A DNA stretch of 64,000 nt from an uncultured Chitinophaga sp. (lineage in GTDB: Bacteria; Bacteroidota; Bacteroidia; Chitinophagales; Chitinophagaceae): NCBI RefSeq assembly GCF_937898475.1, contig NZ_CALEJS010000037.1:9404-73403 (forward strand), written 5' to 3'. The notes below the pieces were generated by a model. That model did no database searches and was not told where the DNA came from. It was given only the letters and a program-made list of their open reading frames with translations. Every line of letters starts with the position of its first letter. Positions within the stretch are counted from its first letter, which is position 1. The position numbers and the translations under genes were made by a program. Positions 1 through 7,433 of this stretch are shown here, piece after piece.

Positions 1-1171
1 CCAGCTGCATCACACCTTTGGCAGCATCTTCTTTGGAGGGTTTGGGCCCTTTGCCTGCCCAGAAATCTATTATCTGCTGATACTGTGGGTTCACAGGTAT
101 CTGCAGCGGGTTGTTGTTACCCAGCTTTTTCAGCGGCCACCATGACCAGCCGATGTTATTGCTTTCCAGCAGGCGGATGGCAGCTGTGAACCAGACATTG
201 GAGTTCTCACCGGTTTCTCCCAGCCACACCGGTATATTATACTCCGTTCTGGCTTTGAGGATATGCCGGATAGACGCCTCATCATTGAAGTTCCAGTACT
301 TGTGATAGCTCAGCACCATGTTATTGTCCCAGGGCGGCAGTATGCCGTTGTAATTATTACCCCAGCCGTTGCCTTCGATGATGATGATATGTTTTTTATC
401 CACTTCGCGGATGGCGGCCGTGATCTCCTGCATCAGCTTTTTCAGCGGCGCATTCGTTTTTTCCTTTGTGCCGTTCTTGTCATTGACAGGATCATCAAAT
501 CCCCAGTTAGGTTCATTCAGAATATCGTAAGCGCCAATCCAGGGCTCATCCTTGTAACGGTCTGCCAGCTTGCGCCAGAGGGCGATGGTCTTCTCCTGCT
601 GCGCGCGGCTGTCCCACAGCGACGGCTGTGCAGTATCGCGGTCGCTGATGTTCAGGTCATTGCCTTGTCCGCCCGGTGCCGCATGCAGATCCAGGATGAG
701 GTACATATCATTCGCCTTACACCAGGCCAGCAAACTGTCTGTAAGCGCAAACCCTTTTTCCAGCCAGGTGTTTTGCCCGGCTACCGGTTCCTTTTCCACC
801 GGCAGCGTGTACAGGTTGTAATGCATCGGCAACCGCACTGAATTGAAGCCCCAGGCTTTCAGCGAATCAATATCCTGTTTACGTGTGTGGTTAGCCAGCC
901 AGGCATCGTAAAAGGCCTGTGTTGTTTCAGGGTCTGTCAGCTCCTGTATCCGTTCGCGGATCCTGTGCTGCTGTCCCGGTCCGTTAACACGCAGCATGTA
1001 GCCCTCCTGCAGCATCCATCCGCCGAGGCCCATTCCCCTGAGCAGGACATTCTCATTTTTCTCGTTGACAATACGGGTTCCGGAAGCTCTGAGGAAACCC
1101 TGTGCATAAGTGATCGTGTTCGATAGCAGGCCGGCAGTGATGATAGCGGCCATGAAAATATTTTTCTTCAT
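1..1171 (-). CDS. GH5 family endoglucanase-like secreted glycosidase (C-terminal part outside window)
   Basis: Reading leftward from the ATG at 1171, the frame stays open to the window edge, giving 390 codons. The N-terminus (MKKNIFMAAIITAGLLSNT...YAQG) is a Sec signal peptide, so the enzyme is exported. The mature part opens with RGMGLGGWMLQEGYM, a signature of GH5 clan A glucanases. It continues with LDLHAAPGGQGND, then YDILNEPNWGF with the expected acid/base Glu at about residue 220, and WLGETGEN with the expected nucleophile Glu at about residue 319. Both catalytic glutamates are therefore present. The family hydrolyses beta-glucans such as cellulose; the exact substrate cannot be read from the sequence. 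The stop codon and any C-terminal carbohydrate-binding or sorting domain lie left of the window. A terminator separates it from the regulator gene upstream, so it is probably a separate unit. Confidence 0.88.
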   Translation of the reverse strand, partial: MKKNIFMAAIITAGLLSNTITYAQGFLRASGTRIVNEKNENVLLRGMGLGGWMLQEGYMLRVNGPGQQHRIRERIQELTDPETTQAFYDAWLANHTRKQDIDSLKAWGFNSVRLPMHYNLYTLPVEKEPVAGQNTWLEKGFALTDSLLAWCKANDMYLILDLHAAPGGQGNDLNISDRDTAQPSLWDSRAQQEKTIALWRKLADRYKDEPWIGAYDILNEPNWGFDDPVNDKNGTKEKTNAPLKKLMQEITAAIREVDKKHIIIIEGNGWGNNYNGILPPWDNNMVLSYHKYWNFNDEASIRHILKARTEYNIPVWLGETGENSNVWFTAAIRLLESNNIGWSWWPLKKLGNNNPLQIPVNPQYQQIIDFWAGKGPKPSKEDAAKGVMQL

Positions 1172-1230
1172 GATGACGTGGTAAGCAGGATAAGCCTGCG
1201 GAAGGCTTAAAATAATAATAAATGTCAAAT

Positions 1231-1270
1231 AAAACGAGGGCTGCCCCAGGAAATTGAGACAGCCCGTTTA
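1231..1270 (-). terminator. Intrinsic terminator after the LytTR regulator
   Basis: On the minus strand ACGGGCTG pairs with CAGCCCtCGT across a 16 nt loop, followed by TTTTATTT. It lies about 95 nt after the regulator stop codon and ends the four-gene LiaF-like/LytS/LytT operon before the GH5 gene. Confidence 0.7.
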
Positions 1271-1362
1271 TATACAGATTAAATGGCCTGTTTCCAGGTT
1301 GCTGCCCGTATCTTTTCCATATCCGTCACCAGCAGCATAATGTTCATAGGATACTTCAGGCT

Positions 1363-2115
1363 CTACAACCCCAAAGCTGTTTTCAACCTGGGATAACCCG
1401 TTTTGCTCACGGGCACTTTGGCGCCGGTTCTCAGAATGGCCAGGTGGTTCTCTTTTTCATAAGGCTCTATACGTGTTACCTGGTTCACGTTCAATATATA
1501 TGAACGATGTACGCGGGCAAACTGCTGAGGGTCCAGCGTTTGCTCAAAGAAGGCCATGGTTTTGTTCTTGAGGAAAGCGCCCTCCTGGGTAATGATCTTT
1601 ACATAATCATCTGCCGCTTCCAGGTAATGTACCTCCTGCACGGGAATGATCTTGATCTTGCCATTGATCTTTACCACAATGCGGTTGCTTTGTGTGGGTA
1701 TGGAAGCAGCGGCTGTTTCCAGCAGCTGGCTTGTTTGCGGGGGCGCAGCGGTGGTAGCAGCCGCACGGCTGGCCAGCCATTTCTGAAGGGCTTTTTCAAA
1801 ACGATCTTTTGAGAAAGGCTTCAGCAGGTAATCCACTGCATTCACTTCAAAGGCGCGGATCGCATGCTCTTCAAAAGCGGTGGTGAATATAACGGCCGGC
1901 AGTTCCTCCACCAGTTCCAGCATCTCGAAGCCATTGATCTTAGGCATCTGGACATCGAGGAACAGGATATCGGGCTGATGCTGCTGAACAGCTTTGAGTC
2001 CTTCGAAGCCGTCGTTACACTCCTGCAGTACCTGTACCTGTGGAAAGGACTGCAGGTATTCTTTCACGACTTCCCGGGCCAGCGGCTCGTCATCAATTAT
2101 TATGGCTTTTATCAT
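1363..2115 (-). CDS. LytTR-family response regulator
   Basis: A 250-residue regulator. Residues 1-115 are a receiver domain with acidic residues D8 and D9, phosphoacceptor D54 (LFLDVQMP), T79 and K99 (LLKP). A linker rich in Ala, Pro and Gln follows, then a C-terminal LytTR DNA-binding domain (about 143-250, with HYLEAADDYVKI and FARVHRSYILN). LytTR regulators bind short direct repeats upstream of their targets. Its start lies 23 nt inside the end of the kinase gene, so the two are probably translationally coupled and form a cognate pair. The targets are unknown. After the stop the same frame stays open for a further 27 codons (see findings), but the protein ends in the usual family way (YPRLKTALGL), so I take it as complete. 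Confidence 0.93.
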   Translation of the reverse strand: MIKAIIIDDEPLAREVVKEYLQSFPQVQVLQECNDGFEGLKAVQQHQPDILFLDVQMPKINGFEMLELVEELPAVIFTTAFEEHAIRAFEVNAVDYLLKPFSKDRFEKALQKWLASRAAATTAAPPQTSQLLETAAASIPTQSNRIVVKINGKIKIIPVQEVHYLEAADDYVKIITQEGAFLKNKTMAFFEQTLDPQQFARVHRSYILNVNQVTRIEPYEKENHLAILRTGAKVPVSKTGYPRLKTALGL

Positions 2116-3154
2116 ACGTCTGAGGCACTTTAATTAAGGTAGTAAAAATGTGTTGGTCACTGCTGGTTTCCAGCAGATCATGACGGGCAAACAGGAGGTA
2201 CAGCCTGCGGCGGATGGAGCTGAGGCCAAAGCCCGTGCCCCTGTTAGGCTGCTGTAATGCGCTGTCGTACGGGTTCTTTACCTGCACGTACAGCATATCA
2301 TCCTGCTGCCAGGCTGCTATGGTGATGGTGATCGCATCAGTTGTGTCGTACAGGCCAAACTTAATGGCATTTTCCACAACGGGCTGCAAAAGCATGGGCG
2401 GCATCTGCAACAGTTCTGATTCAGGTGTGGACTTTACCTCGGTAGAAAGGCGGTGGCCAAAGCGCACCTTTTCAATATCCAGGTACCATTGCAGGTATTG
2501 CAGTTCTTCGGGCAGCGGTATCCAGTGCTGGTCTTCCCTTTTGAGTGTACCGCGCAAAAAATCAGACAGCTTCAGCACCATCTCACGCGCCTGCTGCGGA
2601 CGAATGGCGATCAGCGCATTGATAGAGTTCAGGCTGTTGAAGAGAAAATGCGGCTGCAGCTGCTGCCGGAGTTTATACAGCTCTGCTTCCCTTGACAGTC
2701 TTTCAGCGGCTTCCCGGCGTTGTCCTTCTTCTTTCTGCTCGGCCATATCATACCATACCAGGGCTTTAACCCCCATGGCAGTGATCACCAGCCAGGCCAC
2801 AATAAAATGTACCGGCATAGCTTCGTTCAGCCATTCAGTATAGCCGCGCTCCTGCGGAAAGATTAATCTCAGCAGCCAGTAAGTGATGGCCAGCCATATG
2901 GCAGACAGCACCGTACTATAAGAAAGTACAAAGATGTACTTCCCCTTAGCCGGACGGTAATAAGCCAGGTTCTGCGTGATGATGCTCACCTTAGCCGACA
3001 GCAGCAGAATATGCACCGCACTATCCACCCAGGCTGTAACCGGGCTAAGGTGAAACCATTGTATCAGCAGCACACCATACACCAGCACTGCAATGTAGGT
3101 GGTTACCACCATCACCCAACGGAAATACTTATCTGCCAGAGGTCTTTGAGCCAT
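2093..3154 (-). CDS. LytS-type sensor histidine kinase (His_kinase family)
   Basis: A 353-residue membrane kinase. About four hydrophobic segments occupy residues 12-135 with no obvious extracellular sensor domain. A short coiled stretch rich in Glu and Arg (140-160) leads to the His_kinase domain, with phosphoacceptor H169 in LQPHFLFNSLNSINAL. An ATPase domain follows, with an N-box (QPVVENAIKFGL) and a G-rich lid (NRGTGFGLSSIRRRL). This architecture is that of the LytS/YehU kinases which partner LytTR regulators, and the next gene is one, overlapping by 23 nt. With so little extracellular sequence, it may sense a membrane state, perhaps through the LiaF-like protein encoded first in the operon; that is inference. 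Confidence 0.92.
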   Translation of the reverse strand: MAQRPLADKYFRWVMVVTTYIAVLVYGVLLIQWFHLSPVTAWVDSAVHILLLSAKVSIITQNLAYYRPAKGKYIFVLSYSTVLSAIWLAITYWLLRLIFPQERGYTEWLNEAMPVHFIVAWLVITAMGVKALVWYDMAEQKEEGQRREAAERLSREAELYKLRQQLQPHFLFNSLNSINALIAIRPQQAREMVLKLSDFLRGTLKREDQHWIPLPEELQYLQWYLDIEKVRFGHRLSTEVKSTPESELLQMPPMLLQPVVENAIKFGLYDTTDAITITIAAWQQDDMLYVQVKNPYDSALQQPNRGTGFGLSSIRRRLYLLFARHDLLETSSDQHIFTTLIKVPQTYDKSHNN

Positions 3155-3239
3155 TACGATTTACTTCAAATAGTGTATTGCCATCATCTCATGTACCACT
3201 CACACCGCAATTCTTAATTATTAATTGTTAATTCTTAAT

Positions 3240-3587
3240 TCAAATCTCAATCGTCTGCTGCTCCTGCAACTGTGTAGACTTCATCTGCAGCCACGCTACA
3301 TACGCCGTAGCGTCGGCCGGTTCTTCTATGCGGGAGTACAGCTCCATACCGTCAGACAACTGATCGAGGGTGAGCAGTTCCGGTACATTGATAAATTTCC
3401 ATTCTACCAGTTCCTGGCGCTGGTTCCTGAAGGCATATTGTTCCTGCTGACCAATTTCACGCGCCTTTTGCGCTGCTTCCTGTTTACTCTCCGCACTGAT
3501 CAGCCGCAGCTGTTCATCAAACTGGGGCATATGGTTGCCTGTTCCGCAAATGATCTGGTAAACTATTTTTGCTACATACCAACGCAT
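3240..3587 (-). CDS. DUF4288-type protein
   Basis: A 115-residue soluble protein without signal peptide or membrane segment. The opening MRWYVAKIVYQIICG and the later FINVPELLTLDQLSDGMELYSRIEE match my recollection of the DUF4288 family, small proteins of unknown function common in Bacteroidota. It is the second gene of a leftward operon (LiaF-like, this gene, kinase, regulator), 65 nt after the first and 85 nt before the third. The gap before the kinase holds AT-rich word repeats (TTAATTATTAATTGTTAA, about 3213-3240). Position suggests a link to envelope stress signalling, but nothing in the sequence shows a mechanism. Confidence 0.75.
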   Translation of the reverse strand: MRWYVAKIVYQIICGTGNHMPQFDEQLRLISAESKQEAAQKAREIGQQEQYAFRNQRQELVEWKFINVPELLTLDQLSDGMELYSRIEEPADATAYVAWLQMKSTQLQEQQTIEI

Positions 3588-3652
3588 ACAATCTTAATTT
3601 TAAGGGTTTAAAGAAGCCGCACGGGGCTTTGTCTTCTTTGAATACAGGTTTA

Positions 3653-4432
3653 TCAATAACTTTTTATGTCAATGCCGCCGAATATACAGAGGCCTTTCAG
3701 TACCAGTACTTTCCCCGGGTCCTGGGTCATGAGTTCCGGCGGGCGTTTTTCTTCCACGCCGCCAAAGATGGTATTTACCTCCAGTTTTACCTCCCAGTTA
3801 GCCGGTACCACCAGTTCAATACCGCCAAAAATAGCCGTGGTCTCTATCACCACTCTGCCGTTGAAGTCGGCCTGGGTAAAGTTTACTTCAGAGCCGCCAA
3901 AGATGGCCGTCACATCGCCTCCCTGGAAATTTTTGGACAATACCACCCGGTTATCGCCGCCGAAAATGGCCGTACAGCTGAGGTAGTCGCCCCCGTTGGG
4001 GCCCTGAACGCTTTCGTTGTAAGAGCCGGCGTTCCATCCCTGCGCCCGCCTGGCGGGGAGCCTGCCCCGGGACCACCTGTCATCCCTGCCTTCCCAGCGC
4101 CGGCTGTAAGGTCGTTTGAGCAGCATATAGATGCCTATCACCACCAGCACCAGCGGCCAGCCATACCGCCGGATATTGAGCTCCATAGGCATAATGTCCT
4201 CCATCAGGAAAATACCACCTACCAGTATCATCACCAGCCAGGGTCCTCCCCTGAACTTATGCCGGATGCCTAACAGCACGCCCAGCGCCACCAGTATCAT
4301 CTTCCACGAGAAGATCCACCGGGGTACATCCAGGTGCAGGTTGTGCAAAAAGAGAAATGTGCCTATCACTATGAGTATCAATCCTCCCCAGGTGCCCTTA
4401 CGCCGTCTTTGTATAGTATTCTGATCTTCCAT
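3653..4432 (-). CDS. LiaF-like membrane protein (LiaF transmembrane plus C-terminal beta domain)
   Basis: A 259-residue protein, first in the operon. Residues 1-108 hold four closely spaced hydrophobic segments (GGLILIVIGTFLFL, MILVALGVLLGI, WLVMILVGGIFLM, WPLVLVVIGIYMLL), like the LiaF/DUF5668 membrane module. A basic linker (KRPYSRRWEGRDDRWSRGR) leads to a C-terminal domain with five regular TAIFGG-type repeats, the pattern of the cell-wall-active antibiotic response (LiaF C-terminal) beta fold. In Firmicutes LiaF holds the LiaS kinase inactive until the envelope is damaged. Here the neighbours are a LytS/LytTR pair, so the protein may restrain that kinase instead; this is inference. A promoter with good -33 and -7 boxes lies 20-50 nt upstream. 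Confidence 0.85.
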   Translation of the reverse strand: MEDQNTIQRRRKGTWGGLILIVIGTFLFLHNLHLDVPRWIFSWKMILVALGVLLGIRHKFRGGPWLVMILVGGIFLMEDIMPMELNIRRYGWPLVLVVIGIYMLLKRPYSRRWEGRDDRWSRGRLPARRAQGWNAGSYNESVQGPNGGDYLSCTAIFGGDNRVVLSKNFQGGDVTAIFGGSEVNFTQADFNGRVVIETTAIFGGIELVVPANWEVKLEVNTIFGGVEEKRPPELMTQDPGKVLVLKGLCIFGGIDIKSY

Positions 4433-4451
4433 TATATTTAGAATTGTGATA

Positions 4452-4482
4452 CAAAACTATGCTGTGAACGCTCCCCCTTCAA
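4452..4482 (-). promoter_or_regulatory. Bacteroidota-type promoter of the LiaF-like operon
   Basis: On the minus strand TTG (4480-4482), a 20 nt gap and TAGTTTTG (4452-4459) match the TTTG/TAnnTTTG consensus of the primary Bacteroidota sigma factor. Transcription would start near 4446, giving a leader of only about 15 nt before the ATG at 4432. Confidence 0.65.
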
Positions 4483-4555
4483 CTCCATTTAGGTTAAAAT
4501 TACCCGGGTTCCGGTAAACGGCGGGAAAAGACCGGCGAAAAAAATCAGAATGCTT

Positions 4556-4563
4556 TACCTTTG
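4556..4563 (+). promoter_or_regulatory. Probable -7 box of icd
   Basis: TACCTTTG fits the TAnnTTTG consensus, 33 nt before the icd start. I see no clear TTG at the expected -33 position. It lies back to back with the promoter of the LiaF-like operon. Confidence 0.45.
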
Positions 4564-4595
4564 CGCTCGATTACATCACATAAAGTAATTGTATT

Positions 4596-5861
4596 ATGCC
4601 GGCAGAAAAGATCTTAATGACCAATGGGCAGTTAAAAGTTCCCGACCATGCTATTATTCCTTTCATTGAAGGCGACGGTATAGGACCCGACATCTGGCGG
4701 GCCAGCGTACGGGTATTCGACGCCGCTGTGGAAAAAGCTTATGGCGGTGCACGCAGGATTGAATGGAAAGAGGTACTGGCAGGCGAAAAAGCCTTCCAGC
4801 AAACCGGAGAATGGTTGCCGGCAGCCACCCTGGCAGCCCTGAAAGAATACCTGGTATCTATCAAAGGGCCTCTCACCACCCCGGTAGGCGGCGGCATCCG
4901 CTCACTGAACGTGGCCATGCGCCAGGAACTGGACCTGTACGCCTGTGTAAGGCCGGTACGCTGGTTCAACAAAGTGCCCTCTCCCCTCAGGCATCCCGAG
5001 CACGTGAATATGGTGATATTCCGCGAGAACACAGAAGATATCTATGCCGGTATTGAATATATGTACGGTACGCCCGAAGCGCAGAAACTGCTGCACTTCC
5101 TGCAGAATGAGCTGGGCGTGAAAAAGATACGCTTCCCCGAAACCTCCTCCCTGGGTATCAAACCGGTATCCAAGGAAGGTTCTGAAAGGCTGATCCGTTC
5201 AGCTATCCGCTACGCCGTTGAGCATAAACTGCCCTCCGTAACCCTGGTACATAAAGGCAACATCATGAAGTTTACCGAAGGGGGCTTCAAAAACTGGGGC
5301 TATGCCCTGGCCAAACAGGAGTTCGGCGACCAGGTATATACCTGGGAAGAATGGGAAGCCACCAAAAAAGACAAGGGCGAAGAGGCCGCCAACCAGGAAA
5401 TGAACATTGCCCTGGCGCATAAGAAGATCCTGATCAAAGACGTAATTGCAGACAACTTCCTCCAACAGATACTGCTGGCTCCCCAGGAGTTCAGCGTGGT
5501 AGCCACCCTGAACCTGAACGGCGACTACATCTCCGATGCTGCCGCTGCAGCAGTAGGCGGTATAGGCATTGCCCCGGGCGGTAACATTAACTACAGCACC
5601 GGGCACGCTGTTTTCGAAGCTACCCACGGCACAGCGCCCCGCTTTGCCAATACCAATTCTATGAACCCTTCTTCCGTAATACTGAGCGGCGTGATGATGC
5701 TGGAATACATGGGCTGGAAAGAAGCTGCCGATATTATCGTGCATGGCCTGAGCACTGCCATTATGCGCAAACGGGTGACCATAGATTTCTATAAGCTGAT
5801 GGATGATGCCACCCTGGTATCAACCAGCGAATTTGCAGACGAAATCATCAAACAACTGTAG
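4596..5861 (+). CDS. icd: Isocitrate dehydrogenase, E. coli Icd type
   Basis: A 421-residue enzyme (E. coli Icd has 416) that oxidatively decarboxylates isocitrate to 2-oxoglutarate in the TCA cycle. Substrate residues are in place: GGGIRSLN with S103 equivalent to the phosphorylated E. coli Ser113, N105, R109, R119, R143, Y150, K220, and metal-binding D286, D310 and D314. The nucleotide pocket differs from E. coli at all five classical NADP determinants: K344 is R349, Y345 is F350, V351 is M356, Y391 is I396 and R395 is K400. Two of these keep a positive charge, so NADP use remains likely but is not certain. A second, unrelated-subfamily isocitrate dehydrogenase follows 188 bp downstream. 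Confidence 0.93.
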   Translation: MPAEKILMTNGQLKVPDHAIIPFIEGDGIGPDIWRASVRVFDAAVEKAYGGARRIEWKEVLAGEKAFQQTGEWLPAATLAALKEYLVSIKGPLTTPVGGGIRSLNVAMRQELDLYACVRPVRWFNKVPSPLRHPEHVNMVIFRENTEDIYAGIEYMYGTPEAQKLLHFLQNELGVKKIRFPETSSLGIKPVSKEGSERLIRSAIRYAVEHKLPSVTLVHKGNIMKFTEGGFKNWGYALAKQEFGDQVYTWEEWEATKKDKGEEAANQEMNIALAHKKILIKDVIADNFLQQILLAPQEFSVVATLNLNGDYISDAAAAAVGGIGIAPGGNINYSTGHAVFEATHGTAPRFANTNSMNPSSVILSGVMMLEYMGWKEAADIIVHGLSTAIMRKRVTIDFYKLMDDATLVSTSEFADEIIKQL

Positions 5862-5864
5862 AAA

Positions 5865-5985
5865 ATCCAAATTCCAAATTCCAACATCCAACATCCAAAC
5901 ACCACGCATGAAAGCACTTACCTGAAGTAAACGGCTGGAAAACAAAGTGCTTTTGGAATTTGGATTTTGGATTTTGGAATTTATA
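5865..5985. repeat. Word-repeat hairpin between the two isocitrate dehydrogenase genes
   Basis: Left arm: repeated CCAAATTCCAAATTCCAAC words. Right arm: TTTGGAATTTGGATTTTGG words, complementary to the left. An inner pair, AAAGCACTT with AAGTGCTTT, nests inside. The structure could end or dampen transcription between the two genes. Confidence 0.6.
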
Positions 5986-6049
5986 TTTAGGTTTTACTTG
6001 CTTGAATAGTTGTAGATAACCTTATTAAAATCTAAAAAACTCACCTGAA

Positions 6050-7282
6050 ATGGCAGAAAAGATCAAAGTCGCTAATCCGGTTGTGGAACTGGACGGAGAT
6101 GAGATGACACGGATCATCTGGAAATTCATTAAAGACAAGCTGATACTCCCCTACCTGGATGTTGATATCAAATACTACGACCTGGGCATTGAGCACCGCG
6201 ATGCTACCAACGACCAGGTAACGGTAGATGCCGCCAACGCGATCAGAGAGATCGGCGTAGGTATCAAATGCGCTACCATCACCCCCGATGAAGCCCGTGT
6301 AAAGGAATTCAACCTGAAACAGATGTGGAAGTCGCCCAACGGCACTATCCGCAACATCCTGGATGGTACCGTATTCCGTGAGCCCATCGTTACTGCCAAC
6401 GTTCCGCGCCTGGTGCCCAACTGGACCGCTCCTATCTGTATAGGCCGTCACGCATTTGGCGACCAGTACCGCGCTACCGACTTTGTAACCAAAGGCAAAG
6501 GCAAACTGACCATCACTTTTGAAGGTGAGAACGGCGAAACGATCCAGCACGAAGTATACAACTTCAAAGGAGACGGTGTTGCCCTGGCTATGTACAATAC
6601 AGACGAGTCTATCAAAGGCTTCGCACGCGCCTGCTTTAACCAGGCCCTCATGAAGAAATGGCCGCTGTACCTGAGCACCAAGAACACCATCCTGAAAAAA
6701 TATGATGGCCGCTTCAAAGACATCTTTGAAGAAATTTACCAGAACGAGTTCAAAGCCGAGTTTGACAAACACAAGCTGGTGTATGAGCATCGCCTGATCG
6801 ATGACATGGTGGCCAGCGCCCTGAAATGGAACGGTAACTTTGTATGGGCCTGTAAGAACTACGATGGCGACGTACAATCTGATACCGTAGCACAAGGTTT
6901 CGGCTCCCTGGGCCTGATGACCTCCACCCTGATCACGCCAGACGGTAAGGTAATGGAAGCAGAAGCTGCTCACGGTACCGTTACCCGTCACTACCGCGAT
7001 CACCAGGCTGGCAAGCCTACCTCTACCAACCCGATCGCTTCCATCTTTGCCTGGACCCGTGGCCTTGAGTTCCGCGGACGCCTAGACAATAACCAGGAGC
7101 TGATCAACTTCTGCCAGGCCCTGGAACAGGTGTGCGTGGAAGTAGTGGAAAGCGGTAAAATGACCAAAGACCTGGCCGTATGTATCCACGGCAACAAAGT
7201 GGAACACGGCAAACACTTCCTGTACACAGAAGAATTCCTGCAGGAACTGGACAATGCCCTGAAAGCAAAACTCAAAAAATAA
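6050..7282 (+). CDS. NADP-dependent isocitrate dehydrogenase, eukaryotic-like subfamily
   Basis: A 410-residue enzyme of the homodimeric subfamily that includes human IDH1 (414 residues), clearly distinct from the Icd-type gene just upstream. Catalytic and substrate residues match IDH1: SPNGTIRN (S95, N97, R101), R110, R133 in IGRHAFGDQY (equal to the oncogenic Arg132 position), Y140, K211, and metal ligands D251, D274 and D278. R313 and H314 in AAHGTVTRHYR are the NADP-selecting pair of this subfamily, so NADP specificity is well supported. It probably produces 2-oxoglutarate and NADPH in the cytoplasm. A very strong hairpin terminator follows. Two isoenzymes side by side suggest different regulation or cofactor preference. 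Confidence 0.94.
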   Translation: MAEKIKVANPVVELDGDEMTRIIWKFIKDKLILPYLDVDIKYYDLGIEHRDATNDQVTVDAANAIREIGVGIKCATITPDEARVKEFNLKQMWKSPNGTIRNILDGTVFREPIVTANVPRLVPNWTAPICIGRHAFGDQYRATDFVTKGKGKLTITFEGENGETIQHEVYNFKGDGVALAMYNTDESIKGFARACFNQALMKKWPLYLSTKNTILKKYDGRFKDIFEEIYQNEFKAEFDKHKLVYEHRLIDDMVASALKWNGNFVWACKNYDGDVQSDTVAQGFGSLGLMTSTLITPDGKVMEAEAAHGTVTRHYRDHQAGKPTSTNPIASIFAWTRGLEFRGRLDNNQELINFCQALEQVCVEVVESGKMTKDLAVCIHGNKVEHGKHFLYTEEFLQELDNALKAKLKK

Positions 7283-7301
7283 ATAAGTAGTTTAAAAGTT
7301 T

Positions 7302-7371
7302 GAGCGTTTGAAAGTCTGAAGGTGTCCAACTGAAACAGTTGGTCCTTTCAACTTTCAAACGCTCCTTTTTT
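7302..7371 (+). terminator. Long-stem intrinsic terminator after the second isocitrate dehydrogenase
   Basis: GAGCGTTTGAAAGT (7302-7315) pairs perfectly with ACTTTCAAACGCTC (7351-7364), enclosing an inner hairpin CCAACTG-AAA-CAGTTGG, and CTTTTTT follows. The word TCAAACGCTC recurs at 7418-7427, right after the stop of the convergent L,D-transpeptidase gene, so the region may stop transcription from both sides. Confidence 0.8.
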
Positions 7372-7433
7372 CAGGGGAACTGAAGGTCTGAAAAGCATCT
7401 CCCCTACCCGGACGCCTTCAAACGCTCAAACGT

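Noticed and set aside
4739..5744. Long open frames on the strand opposite icd (also opposite idh, sucC, pyrG and others)
   Set aside because: They mirror highly conserved genes with strong codon bias and GC-rich third positions; the forward proteins are certain.
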